A stretch of DNA of 64,000 nt from Anisodus tanguticus (GCA_034509755.1 CM067555.1:2178142-2242141); one strand, 5' to 3'; shown: positions 11,530-23,574, counted from the stretch's first letter. Notes: generated by a model not told the origin, from the sequence alone. Numbers and translations are program-made.

Positions 11530-12859
11530 CGAGTCCGAGCCTCATCCTAAGAGGGCACTTTTCTGGCTGAACCCATTCTGGTGGGGAGACCTTCGAAGAA
11601 AGGAGCAGGGAAAGAAGTTAGGACAATGCATAAATACGCAATACGTTAATAATGTAAGACTAGCGAAAGAAGTCTCATTATGGCTTTTGCCTTTCCACTC
11701 ATTGGCAAAAAGGGCCCTCCAAGTCCGTTCAGTGCCCTGGGAGGCACGGAGCAGACTCATCACCCAACAAAAGATGTCAGGCAGGGGCTCATGGACCACA
11801 AGGGTCGCTGCAAGAACAACGAATGTTAGTCAGAGAAGAACCCCAAAAAATATAAGGGAGGGGGAAGAAAGTTAATTGTGAGCGATGTTCCAATGCTTCG
11901 GTAGGGGGTCGAAATTAGTGGCATGAAGACGGAGGGTAGGGATCATCACAAACCGATCATACCATCCCGGTCATGATCGTCCTTGGCATTTGTAATAAGG
12001 GTTCTGAAACCCCGAAAAGCTAAATTAATTATTCCCCCGCGAAGTACCCGGGGGGAATAAAGATGTATCAGATGATCCAAAGTGAATAAAATGTGGGCGA
12101 GATCTGCCAAATGCTGCAAGCAACAAACTATTCTCCATGACTGCGGGGCCAACTTCCCCGAACACCGTATCTACAACAAAAGGCATCCATCACCCGATGG
12201 ATCGAGAGGCCAAAATCGATGGTAAACAGATAAGTGTAAACAAGCGACATCCCTGGGATGTGCCGAGTAATGCTAGTATTGAATGGAGGAAGAAAAACAT
12301 CTACATCCAAACCCCATATGCAGTCAATGCGGACTTGAAGAATAACATAATCATCAATAAACGAGATCATGTCCTCCACAAACTCAAGGCGGAGGTTTGC
12401 GCGGAAGTTCCTCTCAAAGTTAGAAAATAAGGGGGATGATTGCAGAGGCCAAAGAGCCTAAGTCGATCGCTTGGGTAATATCAGAGGTGGCCGGCGATGA
12501 GCGCGCCGAGTTTTGCCCTCATTCTGGTGAGGGTAAGACCGTCAGAAGTGCCGGAATAAGTAGACATATTAAGGTTAGAAATTGAAAGGGCAGAGAGTTA
12601 AAATTGCTAGAAAAGAAAAGATAGAGATGAAAGTAATGAAAAGCAATCGGGGTTGCTAGTTTATATAGCCAAGTGAGTAATCATTGCTATTGGAACTCGA
12701 AGAGGCGTGCCTTGTCAGTAGATGTCAATCGGTGTCTCAGAAGGGCCGCCGCCGATTGAATGGCTGGATATATTTAATGATCAACTGACGAAACATCTTA
12801 CAGTAAAAAGATGTGATGTTTTGGGTTCCCGCAAAAGTTTCGAAAAGGTCGCGCAAACT
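11530..12859. other. GC-richer decayed repeat, identity unclear
   Basis: Base composition rises clearly above the surroundings, with many CpG and CCGG-type words. Several short open frames exist on both strands (62-97 codons), but none has a domain that I recognise and they overlap one another. Its position next to an LTR-like segment at 12860-13490 suggests the internal part of an old LTR retrotransposon, possibly of the gypsy type. This is a weak inference. Confidence 0.3.
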
Positions 12860-13490
12860 CTTCCACTTCCTCGACTCATAAAATGAAGGGTCCAAAAAGT
12901 TGGGGACTATTTGTATTGGGTAGAAAATGCCTTCGGAAGTATTGACGTACGCAAGAAGCCTAGTAGTTTCGGAAACCTCAACGGGCCCAAAGGATCTCTA
13001 CAACTGTCTTCCACTCCCAACAACTCCCGTCATGTCAGCTTTCCTAGATCAGAGTGCCACGACGTGTATGGGCGCAGAACGTCAGGGTGCTCATGTCATC
13101 ACAACTTAGGGGGGGGCAAAATAGTCTAAGTTTTGTCTTATATATACATGACTTAAGAAGAGAAGGAAGACACATTGTATTCTCTCTAAGCCAACACTTG
13201 TAACAAAAACTCTCTCTCTTTAGCAAATATACTATTCTCAACTCTCGTTCTAGCATTATTCATTTTACATCTAGCTTACTCATTTATTTTACTTATTGAT
13301 TCTTATCTATTACTCTTTTATCTCGTATACCCGTAGCTTAATTAGTAATTCCGGACTTATTCAAGAGGATATTCGGATCGGATATAACCTACTTGTCTTT
13401 AAACTCTTGAATACAAATCTCTAACTGTATTTTTGGTTAGAACCATTTTCATCTGGAAAACAATAACAAAAAATTCTACCTTGCTTATGT
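12860..13490 (+). mobile_element. LTR-like segment of an old retrotransposon
   Basis: AAAAAGTTGGGGACTATTTG (about 12894-12913) resembles the polypurine tract and LTR start of plant gypsy elements. It is followed by a promoter-like GGGGGGCAAAATAG stretch, a TATA box (TTATATATACATG, about 13139-13151) and a pyrimidine-rich leader. No second LTR or target duplication was found. The boundaries are guesses. Confidence 0.35.
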
Positions 13491-14274
13491 ATAACATAGA
13501 TCGCTAAGAGAAACAAGTGAGATATTTCAATGATATTTAGACGAAGCTAATGAATTGTTATAAAAAAAAAGTATTTTAGTGACTTTTGTAATACTTGAGC
13601 AAAGTTGGACGATATTTTATTACAAAAAATAATTTAATAATATTGATGTGATAAAAATAAGCTGGGTGATCATCCGTCAACAACTATTAATTCCCTTATC
13701 CCTCTATAATTTTAAAAAAATCACTACACTTAAATGTAATAACGCCTATATATGAATTGCAGCATTTTGATTACAATTAACAACTCTTGTTCCAAATTCC
13801 TTTTTGTTTTGGTTTATGGTAATTCATTGATTCATTCTATTGCATGCCAAATGAAAATTTTAAAAATATAAACGTTAATGACCGTTGGGTTAATAGTTAA
13901 TTACCTACTAATTATCTTAGTTAGTGAGTAGATACAATTATACAAATTTTAGGACAATCACACAATATGTGTGTAAATGGGGCCAAGTGCCGTAGGTATT
14001 GCCGGCGTGCACTCATCTGTTTCCGACCTGTTCTAACATACGAACCGTTCAATTGTTGTTGCAATTTTGAAATATTTGTTCTTTTTTTCCTTTCCATTTT
14101 AGATGAATATATTTGCACTTTTAGTCCCACAAATATTCATAAATTCTAATTTTGATCATTAATAATTTCTTAATAAGCATTTTTAACCTTTAGTTAATCC
14201 AAATGTGCACTTTGGATCGCTCTCTTCTTGTAAACCTTTAACAAATTTATGTTATTAAATTCTTACGGTTGTTA
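13491..14274. other. Intergenic, no feature seen
   Basis: No supported gene. Overlapping frames on both strands at about 13921-14149 have no recognisable content. Confidence 0.45.
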
Positions 14275-14465
14275 GTGGCGAAATCATGATTTTTACTAAG
14301 GAAATTTAAAATATGAAGAAGTAAACACATAACGACACAAAGAAGACATTGCGATTCAATACTATATATACATAAAAGATAATTTTAATCTTGTATATAC
14401 AATATAACTTACCGGCAAAGAAATTTGGACAAACCCCCTTGCGGACCTGATTATGCCCCTGATTG
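14275..14465 (-). repeat. Interspersed repeat family X, reverse copy
   Basis: It begins TAGTGGCGAAATCATGATTT, includes GAAGTAAACACATAACG and ACATAAAAGATAATTTTAAT, and ends near ACAAACCCCCTTGCGG. This matches the reverse of the copy at 3150-3340 and the intron-1 copies in the FCP1 array. Confidence 0.5.
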
Positions 14466-14526
14466 TTGCTTCATATAATTCTAAAAATAGTCTTAATATC
14501 ATATATGTCATACACAAAGGGATCAA

Positions 14527-14665
14527 ACCAATAACAACAACAACAACATACCAAATGTAATTTCACAAATGTGATCTGAGAAGGGTAGGATGTACGCATA
14601 CCTTACATCTATCTTTGTGGGGTAAAGATGTTTTCGATAGACATTCGACTCGAAATAAAAGACAA
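14527..14665 (-). repeat. SINE 3' end with (GTT)n tail, reverse orientation
   Basis: On the plus strand it starts with the tail ATAACAACAACAACAACATA, then GATCTGAGAAGGGTAGGATG, TACGCATACCTTACATCTAT and CTTTGTGGGG. This is the reverse complement of the 3' part of common Solanaceae SINEs, which end GGTATGTTGTTGTTG. The tail at the left shows the insertion points to the minus strand. It lies about 230 bp upstream of the CSLA TATA box. Confidence 0.55.
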
Positions 14666-14896
14666 TGATGCGATACAAAAGAATCAAACCATGTATTTTA
14701 ATTAATTAAAGACTAAATGTGTTTTACTAACTATTACAAGTACCAAAATTTAAAATGTTAATCAAAGGAATCAAAGGTGCAATTATACATTTTTAAATAT
14801 TAGAACAGAGAAAGTTAAGAAAACACACAAAAAAGGAAACAAAAAAATTAAATCAGAACCAACTCAGACCATAACGCAAACTAGAGCTTCTATAAT

Positions 14897-14908
14897 CTAT
14901 AAAAAGAG
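14897..14908 (+). promoter_or_regulatory. Probable TATA box of the CSLA gene
   Basis: CTATAAAAAGAG is followed within a few bases by a pyrimidine-rich Y patch (about 14911-14950), a usual plant core-promoter layout. It would give a start site near 14930 and a leader of about 600 nt before the ATG at 15530. Confidence 0.55.
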
Positions 14909-15180
14909 AACCCTTCCTTTCTTTCTATCTCTATCCTCTTCTCCTCTCTGTTGCCACCATTTTTCTTGTAATAATTCAATATCCTTTAATGCATAGCTCT
15001 GCTATTATATCCCTTTAATTATTTGTTGCAGAACAAATAATAATACAAAAGAACACATTTTGCTTCGTTTTCTGAGCCCATTTGTTTTCTTGAAACACTA
15101 AATATAAGAACCAGAAGAACCACATTTCCTCCCTTCCTGATTTTTTCTGTTGCAAATTTTTTTTTTGTTTTTTTTCTCCA

Positions 15181-15510
15181 TTTTCTGAGAAAAACGTATC
15201 TTTTTGTTGTTGAAGCAAAATATAGTGGTGAGTTTGAGCTATTGTCTGTCTTTCTGACATTCCAATAGCAAAAAAAAACCTCACCTTTTTTTCTGCAAAT
15301 TAAAAAAAATCACATTTTCAAGAATCCCCTGTTTTCTCTCTCTCTCTCTCTCTGTTTTCCCGTTTTCTGAAGAAAACAAAGGAATTTATTTTTATCGGAG
15401 CAAAATTTAGTGATGTGTTTGAGCTATTGTTTGTCTTTTTGACATTCCAATAGCAAAATAACAAAAATCTCACTTTTTTCTGCACATTTTCAAGAATCCC
15501 CTGTTTTTCC
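15181..15510 (+). repeat. Tandem duplication in the CSLA 5' leader
   Basis: Two units of about 160 and 148 bp (15181-15340 and 15363-15510) share TTTGAGCTATTGT(C/T)TGTCTTT, GACATTCCAATAGCAAAA and TTTTCAAGAATCCCCTGTTTT in the same order. A CT microsatellite (about 15335-15353) separates them. The second unit ends about 20 bp before the start codon, so both lie in the transcribed leader if the TATA box at 14897 is used. Confidence 0.8.
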
Positions 15511-15529
15511 TCTGTTTCTTGGGCCAAAA

Positions 15530-18500
15530 ATGGAGAGGATATCAACAACAAATCTTCTACCTGATACATTTTATGGAACAAGAGATGACATAACAGAGCA
15601 ATTTTCTATAATATGGGGACAAATTAAAGCCCCATTGATTGTTCCTATACTCAGAATTTCAGTGTTTTTGTGTCTTGCAATGTCTGTAATGTTGTTCATT
15701 GAGAGGGTATATATGTTTGTTGTGATTACTTTGGTGAAACTCTTTGGTAAAAAACCAGAGAAAAGATATAAATGGGAACCATTAAAAGATGATGTTGAGC
15801 TTGGGAATTCATCTTATCCTATGGTTCTTGTTCAAATTCCTATGTATAATGAAAAAGAGGTTTGCCCTCTTTTCTCCTTTTCGGTCTGCACCTACCTCAA
15901 TTGTTTTATCGAAAATTTGTTTCCTTCTTTTTATACATGTATCGTGTAACTATGTACATCATGACTTAGCCGGGAGGCTGATGACAATGACAAAGAAATC
16001 ACCTAGTATTTTATGTCACGTTTGTTTATTAAAATTTTCCTAAGAGCATGACTTAGATTTTTGTTATCACAGGTTTATCAGCTATCAATTGGAGCTGCAT
16101 GTGGACTTTCATGGCCTTCTGATCGTATTATAGTACAAGTTCTTGATGATTCAACAGACCCTATAACCAAGGTACTGAAAAAAAAATGGTTTAAAACTTT
16201 GTAAAAATTGAATCTTTTTGCTTTTTTGGTATTAAAGAAAAACCTTGAAAACCCTTTTTTTGAAACTTGGAAGTGGCGTAGAACATATAAAGTTTGTAAA
16301 GATTTAACCTTTTGTTGATTAGAAATAAACCTTGAGAACCCTTTCTTTTTAAAAAAAAAGAGAGTTTTGTCACGAAACACTTTTAGAATATTGATCCTAT
16401 TTTAATATTAACGAAAGTGATTTTTAAATTGATTAATATTATTCTCCAAAAACATTTTTTGAAAAGCACCTCGATAAAAGTTTTAAAAGTTTCAAATTTT
16501 GAAAGTTTGATCAAACATTCTATAAAACCTTTGTAAAGCTTTAATTTTTTTTCTTAATTTAGAGATGATGAAAACCCTTTATCTGATTCTTGAAATTGGT
16601 GCAAAATACATAAAGTTTGTAAATTTTTTTTATTTTTTATTTAGAGATAAACCCTGAAAACCCTTTTTGTGATTCTTGAATTTGGTTGCAGAATTTGGTG
16701 GAAATTGAATGCCAAAGATGGGCAAGTAAAGGAATAAATATAAAATATGAAGTGAGAGATAATAGGAGTGGGTACAAAGCAGGTGCATTGAAAGAAGGAT
16801 TGAAGCATTCTTATGTTAAGCAATGTGATTATGTTGCTATATTTGATGCTGATTTTCAACCTGAACCTGATTTTCTATGGCGTACAATTCCATTTCTAGT
16901 TCACAATCCTGAACTTTCCCTTGTTCAAGCTCGTTGGAAATATGGTAAGTTTTACCACTTTTTTACTTTTTACTTTTTCACTTTTCTCATATAGTCGTAG
17001 TATTAATCTTTTTCATAACGAGACGGTTTCCGGCCATCTTACACGAACCTCGATTATTTTAGTATCCACCGACAGGGTCAGGGTTAGGGTCGGATGGACA
17101 AAGAAAAGTACGAGTTTGACTGATCCAACAGCATTGGCGTAAATCAAGAATTTAAAAATTAGGTATATATATTAAATTTTAAATCGAGTATTTCTATGTT
17201 CAATAGATTCAGTGACATTTTGAGCTTATAAAGTTTAAATTTTGAATTCGCCTCGATTGAAATAGGGACATAGTTAAGTTTAACTAGAAGATGCTAAATA
17301 TGGGCATTTACTAGAATTTCTTAGGCGCGTTGAGCGAATATTTAGTTCGGTATTTTTGTATGAGAAATCTTATTCAGTTTGTTTTTTCGTGAGGGGCTCT
17401 CTTTTATTATCGGGATGCGGTAATTTTGTTTACCAAAGATTTAGTCAGTTTGGAATAAGTCATCTTACATTTTAAGATATTCATTTATTTAATTAACCTC
17501 TATGTGATATCCTTTATTTTTCATTTTCATATTATAATTATAGTACTTTAATTACATGTTATATTATCTAATCTACTATAAAAAAAGTCATCAAGACTGT
17601 CGGTGACTTTATAACATCACCAATTTTTGTGTGTGCACATAATAATGACCAGACGTAGGTACAATCTTGGTAGGCCAGCTTTTTAAGGCCACATATAGTG
17701 TTGTTATGTTTGTGGCTCATGAAAACTTGGCCCTAGTTGTGAATTGGCAATTTAATGCACTAATTCTTAACTTTTTTTTTTTTGTTAAAAAACCAAATTT
17801 ATCCAAAATTATGATTTTGAAAAGTAATTGGTAATTTTAGTATTTGATAAAGAAAAAGATTCTCGATGTTATGCTAAAAGTTATTTTGTCTGGTGCATGC
17901 TAAAAAGTTGAAAAGAGGAGTTGATTAAAGCGTAAAAAATTGTTTGGGGTTTCGTAGGAGGCACTTAATACTATAGGCATTAGTTGGACATAAATGAGCC
18001 TATATTCGCTTTGACTTTCCAAAAATACTACTATATCGTGTCAGATATTTTAAAAATGTTAATCAAAATACATTTTTAAAGAGTTCGAACAATATCTTAT
18101 GATCTGACATCTATGTTGTTTTGACTCTCAAAAGATGCTGACATATCCGTATCGGATCTTCAAAAGTTTACATTAATTTTGAAAAATTCTGATATACCCC
18201 CGACAATATTTTTAAAGAATTTGAACAGCCTAACCTATTTTGAAGTTTGAACTAGGAATGGAAACTTTTTTGTACTTGAAAAAAAACAATTAGGAAGTGC
18301 TAAATTTTATGGTCAGTTCTGCAAAGAAAATCTATGTACATTTTTGAAGGGAAGGCCATTTTTGGAGTTATTGATAAAGACAAGGGTATTTTTGTCCTTT
18401 TTTCTTACACCCTCTTACCCTTTCCAAATTAGCCAACAATTGCATGTGCAATAAGAATGAGGGACCTTAGAACATTCTTTTTCACTAACCGACACTAATT

Positions 18501-21428
18501 TTTCTGACTTTTGAGAACTTTTTTTTAAAATTTTTATAGGTCAAATTAAATTATTAATATATTAAAGTAGTTCAAAATTTTTAAAAATGGCCGTTTGATT
18601 TTTTTTGGTAATAGAGAATTAATTATTTTTTTGGTTGGTGATTTTTGCAGTAAATGCTGATGAATGTCTAATGACAAGAATGCAAGAAATGTCATTGGAT
18701 TATCATTTTTCGGTGGAGCAAGAAGTTGGCTCTTGCACATATGCTTTTTTCGGATTTAATGGTATTAATTCTCCATATTAATTACTGTTCCACCCCCACC
18801 CCCACCCCCTTTTTGAGCTAATTTTGTACAATAATTAAAAATCACTAACAGGTTAAAGACACTGATCAACATGTTTCTCCGACATATGTCGGATATTAGT
18901 AATAGTACCCATCCGTTTCATTTTATGTGTGTTAGTTTGACTGAACACAAATTTAAAAAAAAATAAAGAGTGATTTTTGAATCTTATAATCTTAAATTAA
19001 GAATGTGTGTAATGTGTCAAATAATTCTTAAATTTTTTGATCTTAAATATGTCACGTGGGATATTGAAGTTAATAACTTACTAAAGAAAGTGATAGTTCT
19101 TTCCGAAACATACTAGAAAGAAACGTAAGATGTAAATTGAAACAATAGTAAGTTCATAAATTTAGGTCCATTGAAAGGACAAGTTAATAACATGCTTGTT
19201 TTGTGTAATTGGCTTCAATGAAGTTAAATGAACCAACAACTAATAATAGAAGTGGTCCAAGAAAATATTGACTTTGTTTGTAGTGTGAATTCCTTGTGGT
19301 CCAATAAACTTAAGTTGTTCAAATTTGTATCTGGCAAAAAACACAGGCACTGCAGGTGTTTGGAGAATCGCTGCAATAGATGAGGCTGGAGGTTGGAAGG
19401 ACAGAACAACGGTCGAGGATATGGACCTCGCTGTCCGCGCTAGTCTCAAGGGATGGAAATTCTTGTTCCTCGGTTCCGTCAAGGTACATATTCCCCGTCT
19501 GACATTTCTCATCTTTTATCTAGAATGGATAGATAGATAAATAAACGCTATAATTTACGATTTGTAGTCTGTATTATCTGTCTTTTAAAGTTTCTGCACA
19601 TATTATCTGGTTGACATTTCTTATTCATTGTCTCGTAATGATAAATAAAGAAACACTATATAATATATTATCTCTAGTCCATATTATCTGTCTCTTAAGG
19701 TTTTTGCATATATTCTCCGTATGACATTTCTTATTAGTTGTCTCGAAATGATAGGTAAATAAACACTATAATATACTGCTCTAGACCATATTATCTATCT
19801 TTTAAGGTTTTTGCACATATTTTTCCTCTGACACTTCTTATTCTCGAAATGATAGATAATTAAACACTATAATATATTGTCTCTAGACTCTAGTTCATAT
19901 TATCTGTCTTTTAAGGTTTTTGCACGTCCCTTGAGAAAGACATTTATTAGTCATTATATGGACGGAAGATAGTAGTGATCGTTTATCATGTATACGAATA
20001 GATAAATGGCATATAGTAAATTATGTAAAAGTGGATGATGTTAGTAACATGTTGCTACCCTTGTTCAATCATATAGGTAAAAAACGAATTACCAAGCACA
20101 CTCAAGGCCTATCGCTATCAACAACATCGTTGGTCCTGTGGCCCAGCAAATCTCTTCAGGAAAATGTGTATGGAGATTATAAGAAATAAGGTAATTACTC
20201 CTAAATCACCATTTCCATATTTCAATTTCTTAGCCGAATGCTTAGTGTACTCATCTGAGTCCCCGTTTAACTTCTGTTTTGTCGTCTTTGTTTGCTTCCA
20301 GAAAGTGTCTTTGTTGAAGAAGCTTCATGTGATCTACAGCTTCTTCTTTGTGAGGAAGGTCGTGGCCCATATTGTGACTTTCGTATTCTACGTTGTGGTA
20401 TTACCTGCCACTGTATTAGTACCTGAAGTTGAGGTTCCGAAGTGGGGAGCTGTTTACATTCCCGCAATCATTACGTTGCTGAATGCAGTTGGAACTCCAA
20501 GGTCAGTTTTCCTTGTACTCGCACTACATTACTCTTCGCTTCCTTGATAGCGTTGTAATCCTAACAGCAGAAAGTTTACATGATACATTAGATTTTAAAT
20601 CATCAATTATTCAAACATGCCTAAATCATGAGCAACTACTTGATGAATATGTTCTGGTGGACATTGTAAACCGCAAACCTACGTTTGCATCGAAACCGCA
20701 AACTTATGTTGCATTGAAAATGTCACCAGATGCGTGTCAGATCCTCCAAAAAAATAGTGTATTTCTGGAGGATCTGACACGGGTGTGACAATATTTTTGG
20801 AGAGTCCGTCCGAGCAACATTGGCGCAAACAATGCCTTACTCCTTTGATCGTGCATTATTAATTTAACTAACTTTTTGTTCCTAAAATAAAAATGGTAAA
20901 TGTGAAATCACCATATTTTTAATGTTTGAACTAGAGATGTATGTTGAGCTTTTGCTTATGTTGATTCGAAAACAGGTCACTCCATCTGCTGGTATTTTGG
21001 ATCCTTTTTGAGAATGTCATGTCACTCCACCGAACGAAGGCCACCTTCATCGGCTTGTTGGAGGCTGGAAGAGTGAACGAATGGATTGTCACTGAGAAAT
21101 TAGGGGATGCCATGAAGTTAAAATCAGCTGCCAAATCATTTAGAAAGCATCGAACGAGGCTTGGTGACAGGTAATATTCCGTCTTACAAATATGTGTTTT
21201 ATTGAGGGCTTAAGCAGTTCAATTTTCATGACTGATAAAGTTTCCTATTGTTCAATTATCAACAGGATTCATTTGTTAGAGCTTGCAGCTGGCGCGTACC
21301 TCTTCTTCTGTGGATGTTACGACATTGCCTTTGGGAATAACCATTATTTCCTCTACCTCTTCATTCAAGCATTTGCCTTCTTCATCGTGGGATTCAGTCA
21401 AGTTGGCACGTTCGTGCCCACCTCTTAG
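15530..21428 (+). CDS. CSLA9-like: Glucomannan 4-beta-mannosyltransferase, cellulose-synthase-like A (CSLA9-like)
   Basis: Nine exons join to 533 codons: 15530-15859, 16073-16171, 16692-16944, 18651-18761, 19347-19483, 20077-20190, 20302-20501, 20976-21170, 21266-21428, all with GT-AG introns. This is the length of Arabidopsis CSLA9. CSLA proteins are Golgi membrane GT2 glycosyltransferases that polymerise GDP-mannose (and GDP-glucose) into the beta-1,4-mannan/glucomannan backbone. All catalytic signatures are present: DD at 135-136, DAD at 195-197, VED at 287-289 and QQHRW at 325-329. One N-terminal membrane segment (about 36-60) and several C-terminal ones (about 355-533) fit the family. 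The start is the first ATG in the frame, and the N-terminus aligns with CSLA9 (PD(S/T)F.G.RDDIT). No frameshift or stop was found, so the gene looks functional. Intron 3 is long (1706 bp), intron 4 carries a MITE and intron 5 a minisatellite. Which CSLA paralogue it is cannot be settled without a tree. Confidence 0.95.
18908..19148. mobile_element. Stowaway-like MITE in CSLA intron 4
   Basis: This 241-bp AT-rich segment starts CCCATCCGTTTCATTTTATG and, on the other strand, CTATTGTTTCAATTTACATC, an imperfect terminal inverted repeat with the Stowaway CCGTTTCA core. TA lies on both sides (18906-18907 and 19149-19150). It has no coding capacity and does not touch the splice sites. Confidence 0.65.
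19497..19935. repeat. Minisatellite of about 108-bp units in CSLA intron 5
   Basis: The anchor TATTATCTGTCT(T/C)TTAA starts at 19572, 19682, 19789 and 19898, giving periods of 110, 107 and 109 bp. Each unit also carries TGACATTTCTTATT, GTCTCGAAATGATA and AAACACTATAATATA. The intron is otherwise only about 590 bp, so the array makes up most of it. The units have diverged by point changes, so it is not a very recent expansion. Confidence 0.85.
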
Positions 21429-22049
21429 TCAGCGCTCATGTCTGATTTAGGGTATGAATCTTAAGCTTTTCGCCCTGTGCCCCCCCTCGGTAGCACCACA
21501 AAGAAGTGGCGTTTTTCAGTGGCATCGCGCCTCTGCAGTTTCTCCTCCATTTTCTTGTTTTTGAGTGCTTTTTCTGTTCATTTGTAAAAAGAAGAAAAGT
21601 TGGTTATTCTTTTAGGTTCAAGCATAAAAGTGATTCGAGCTACGACTCGAATCTTGTTTGTTCTCTTTGTGTATATTCCAAAGAGTTAAGGGCTATACAG
21701 TAGAACAAAAAGTCCTATCTTTAAATGCAACATACATAGAAAATAGGCAAGAAAGAAACAATGAAGAAAACAAGTAAAAGGGGTAATGACTAGTGCTCAG
21801 AGACACAAAGTAGTAGATGAATCTTTTTTTTTTTTTTTTTTTTGGCCTTGGATGTATTTGGTTTCAATACAGAGTGAAAGTTCCAGTGTTAATGTTTACA
21901 TCTCTCTACCATTTATTGTTACATCTAATCAGTGGCGAAGCTAAAAATTTTACCAAAAAAGTCACAAGAACTCTACTTCACACGTAATTCGAACTTCGAA
22001 CTCGTGACGCAGATAAATTGTTGAATCACTGTTGTCTCTATAATGAAAG
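21429..22049 (+). other. CSLA 3' flank and intergenic DNA
   Basis: It probably contains the CSLA 3' UTR (to about 21.7 kb), then a poly-T tract near 21825-21843 and an old repeat fragment starting AGTGGCGAAGCTAAAAATTT near 21933, related to family X ends. No second gene was seen. Confidence 0.5.
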
Positions 22050-23055
22050 TGTTGGAAATTTGCTTTTGGGGGGAGGTGTGTCCACCCCTATTTAATGAAT
22101 TAAACACTACATGTTGGAGGCTTTGTCTCTTCTCACATGCATAATCTACTAAGTGAGTAGATGACCGTAGGGCCAAGAATCGTCAAATTTCGTTGAAAAA
22201 ATGAAAGAGATATTGGTTCACGAAGTAAGGTGTTTGAGGCATGAAAATATGGTGTGGGACAAATCTACCACATCGGTGGGAAAAGGAAGAATTGCTCTTT
22301 ATAAGTCTCTAAAGTGTTTAAGGGTGTGGGACCCCAAGGGGTATCCCATATGTTTAAAGGAGGGAGGACCTAGATGTGCTTGGGTTCAAGGCTAAGCCCA
22401 CACGCGCGCCGCCGCTCGCCTGCTCGTCCCGTCCGGTCACGGGATACTTTCTGCCTATTGTTTGGGCTATTTTTTGGAGCATTAATAGCCATGTTTTGGG
22501 CAGTTGAACAACCTCCCTTATGCTATCTATTGAAGCTGTTTTGCTCAATGGTGTTACACGAAACAGTGACGAAAAACACATCACATACAGTCATACAGTG
22601 AGGAAAGACACACATATACACAAGATATACACAACAGAGACACACTATATACACAGAGATAAAACAGAAGAGAAAGTCAGTTCATTAACGTTGGACGAAA
22701 ATAAAAACTCTTCCTTCCTTTTCCATTTCTTCAGCAAGTCGATTCAGATTTGTTTTCTTCGTCAGACTCAACCTATTTGCTTTGTAGCGTTGAGATTAAA
22801 ATGTTGTTTTATCTTGGGAGACTATGCTAACGTAAAAGCATATATACATGGTAATCTTGTCTTAAGGACAGAGTGCAATCACTCGACTCAGCACACAGTT
22901 GTAACCATCCAGATTTAGTGTTTCTTGATTTCAGGTTATCAAGATTCAACACACAACAAGCTTGCGGCAGTTCTCAACATTGGACTATTTGTTTATCCGT
23001 TCAAACACTTGTAATAGTTATTTACTTCCCGTACTGCTTTACAATATAGCCAACA
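22050..23055 (+). mobile_element. Solo-LTR-like element, copy 4
   Basis: The 1006-bp element starts TGTTGGAAATTTGC and ends near CCAACA, with perfect 5-bp duplications GAAAG (22045-22049 and 23056-23060). It is the same family as copies 1-3 but inverted, and its middle (about 22440-22850) is clearly different from theirs. A TATA-like CTTTATAAG is present near 22297. It has no coding region. Confidence 0.8.
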
Positions 23056-23060
23056 GAAAG

Positions 23061-23297
23061 CTCCTTTTAAGGAGAAACGTGCACCCGGGAATGAGCAATA
23101 CGTGTGCCAACACAGCGTGTTTGATGTTCGTACTTGACCTATTGACCGTTCAAACAACATGATATATACTTCACTATCTCTTTCTTCGTCCCTTTGCACC
23201 AATACAAATTCCCGAATGTCTTGATACATCTTTGTAGAGCCCAAATATATTAAGTATTTTGAGTTGTGCGCCTCAAATTTCAAATAAAGTTTGTATA
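23061..23297. other. Intergenic, no feature seen
   Basis: A short spacer between the solo LTR and the copia element. Open frames here have no recognisable content. Confidence 0.45.
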
Positions 23298-23302
23298 CTT
23301 AC

Positions 23303-23574
23303 TGTTAAATATACATGATATACACTTATCGAAATAAGTGTATATCACGTGATTATTCTTGGTTGGCACATATTTAGCCGTGTAAGGTTTTGTAATTATT
23401 TAGGGTAAATATTGTATTACTTAGTATTGTACACTTACCATAATTATAGGAGTCTTGTACTATTAGAATATGGTTTTGAAATTAGAATAGGAATATGTTT
23501 TCTATTATGGAAAATTGTAATTTGTATATATACACTTTTCATTAATGAGAATAATCAAGAGATTATTTCTTTCC
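23303..23574 (+). repeat. 5' LTR of the copia element
   Basis: A 12-bp perfect stem, GATATACACTTA (23317-23328) and TAAGTGTATATC (23335-23346), surrounds a 6-nt loop. A CACGTG box follows at 23346-23351. AAT-rich sequence and TTTGTATATATACAC near 23521 could be the promoter or R region. The end is set by comparison with the 3' LTR. Confidence 0.85.

Noticed and set aside
11542..12430. Several overlapping open frames in GC-richer DNA
   Set aside because: They overlap on both strands, have no recognisable domain and no splice or promoter context; better explained as a decayed repeat.
17075..17095. Telomere-like TCAGGGTTAGGGTCGG in CSLA intron 3
   Set aside because: Only one or two imperfect units of a TTAGGG-like word; plant telomeres use TTTAGGG arrays.
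22201..22918. Plus-strand frames of 64-132 codons
   Set aside because: Inside solo LTR copy 4; not conserved in the other copies.
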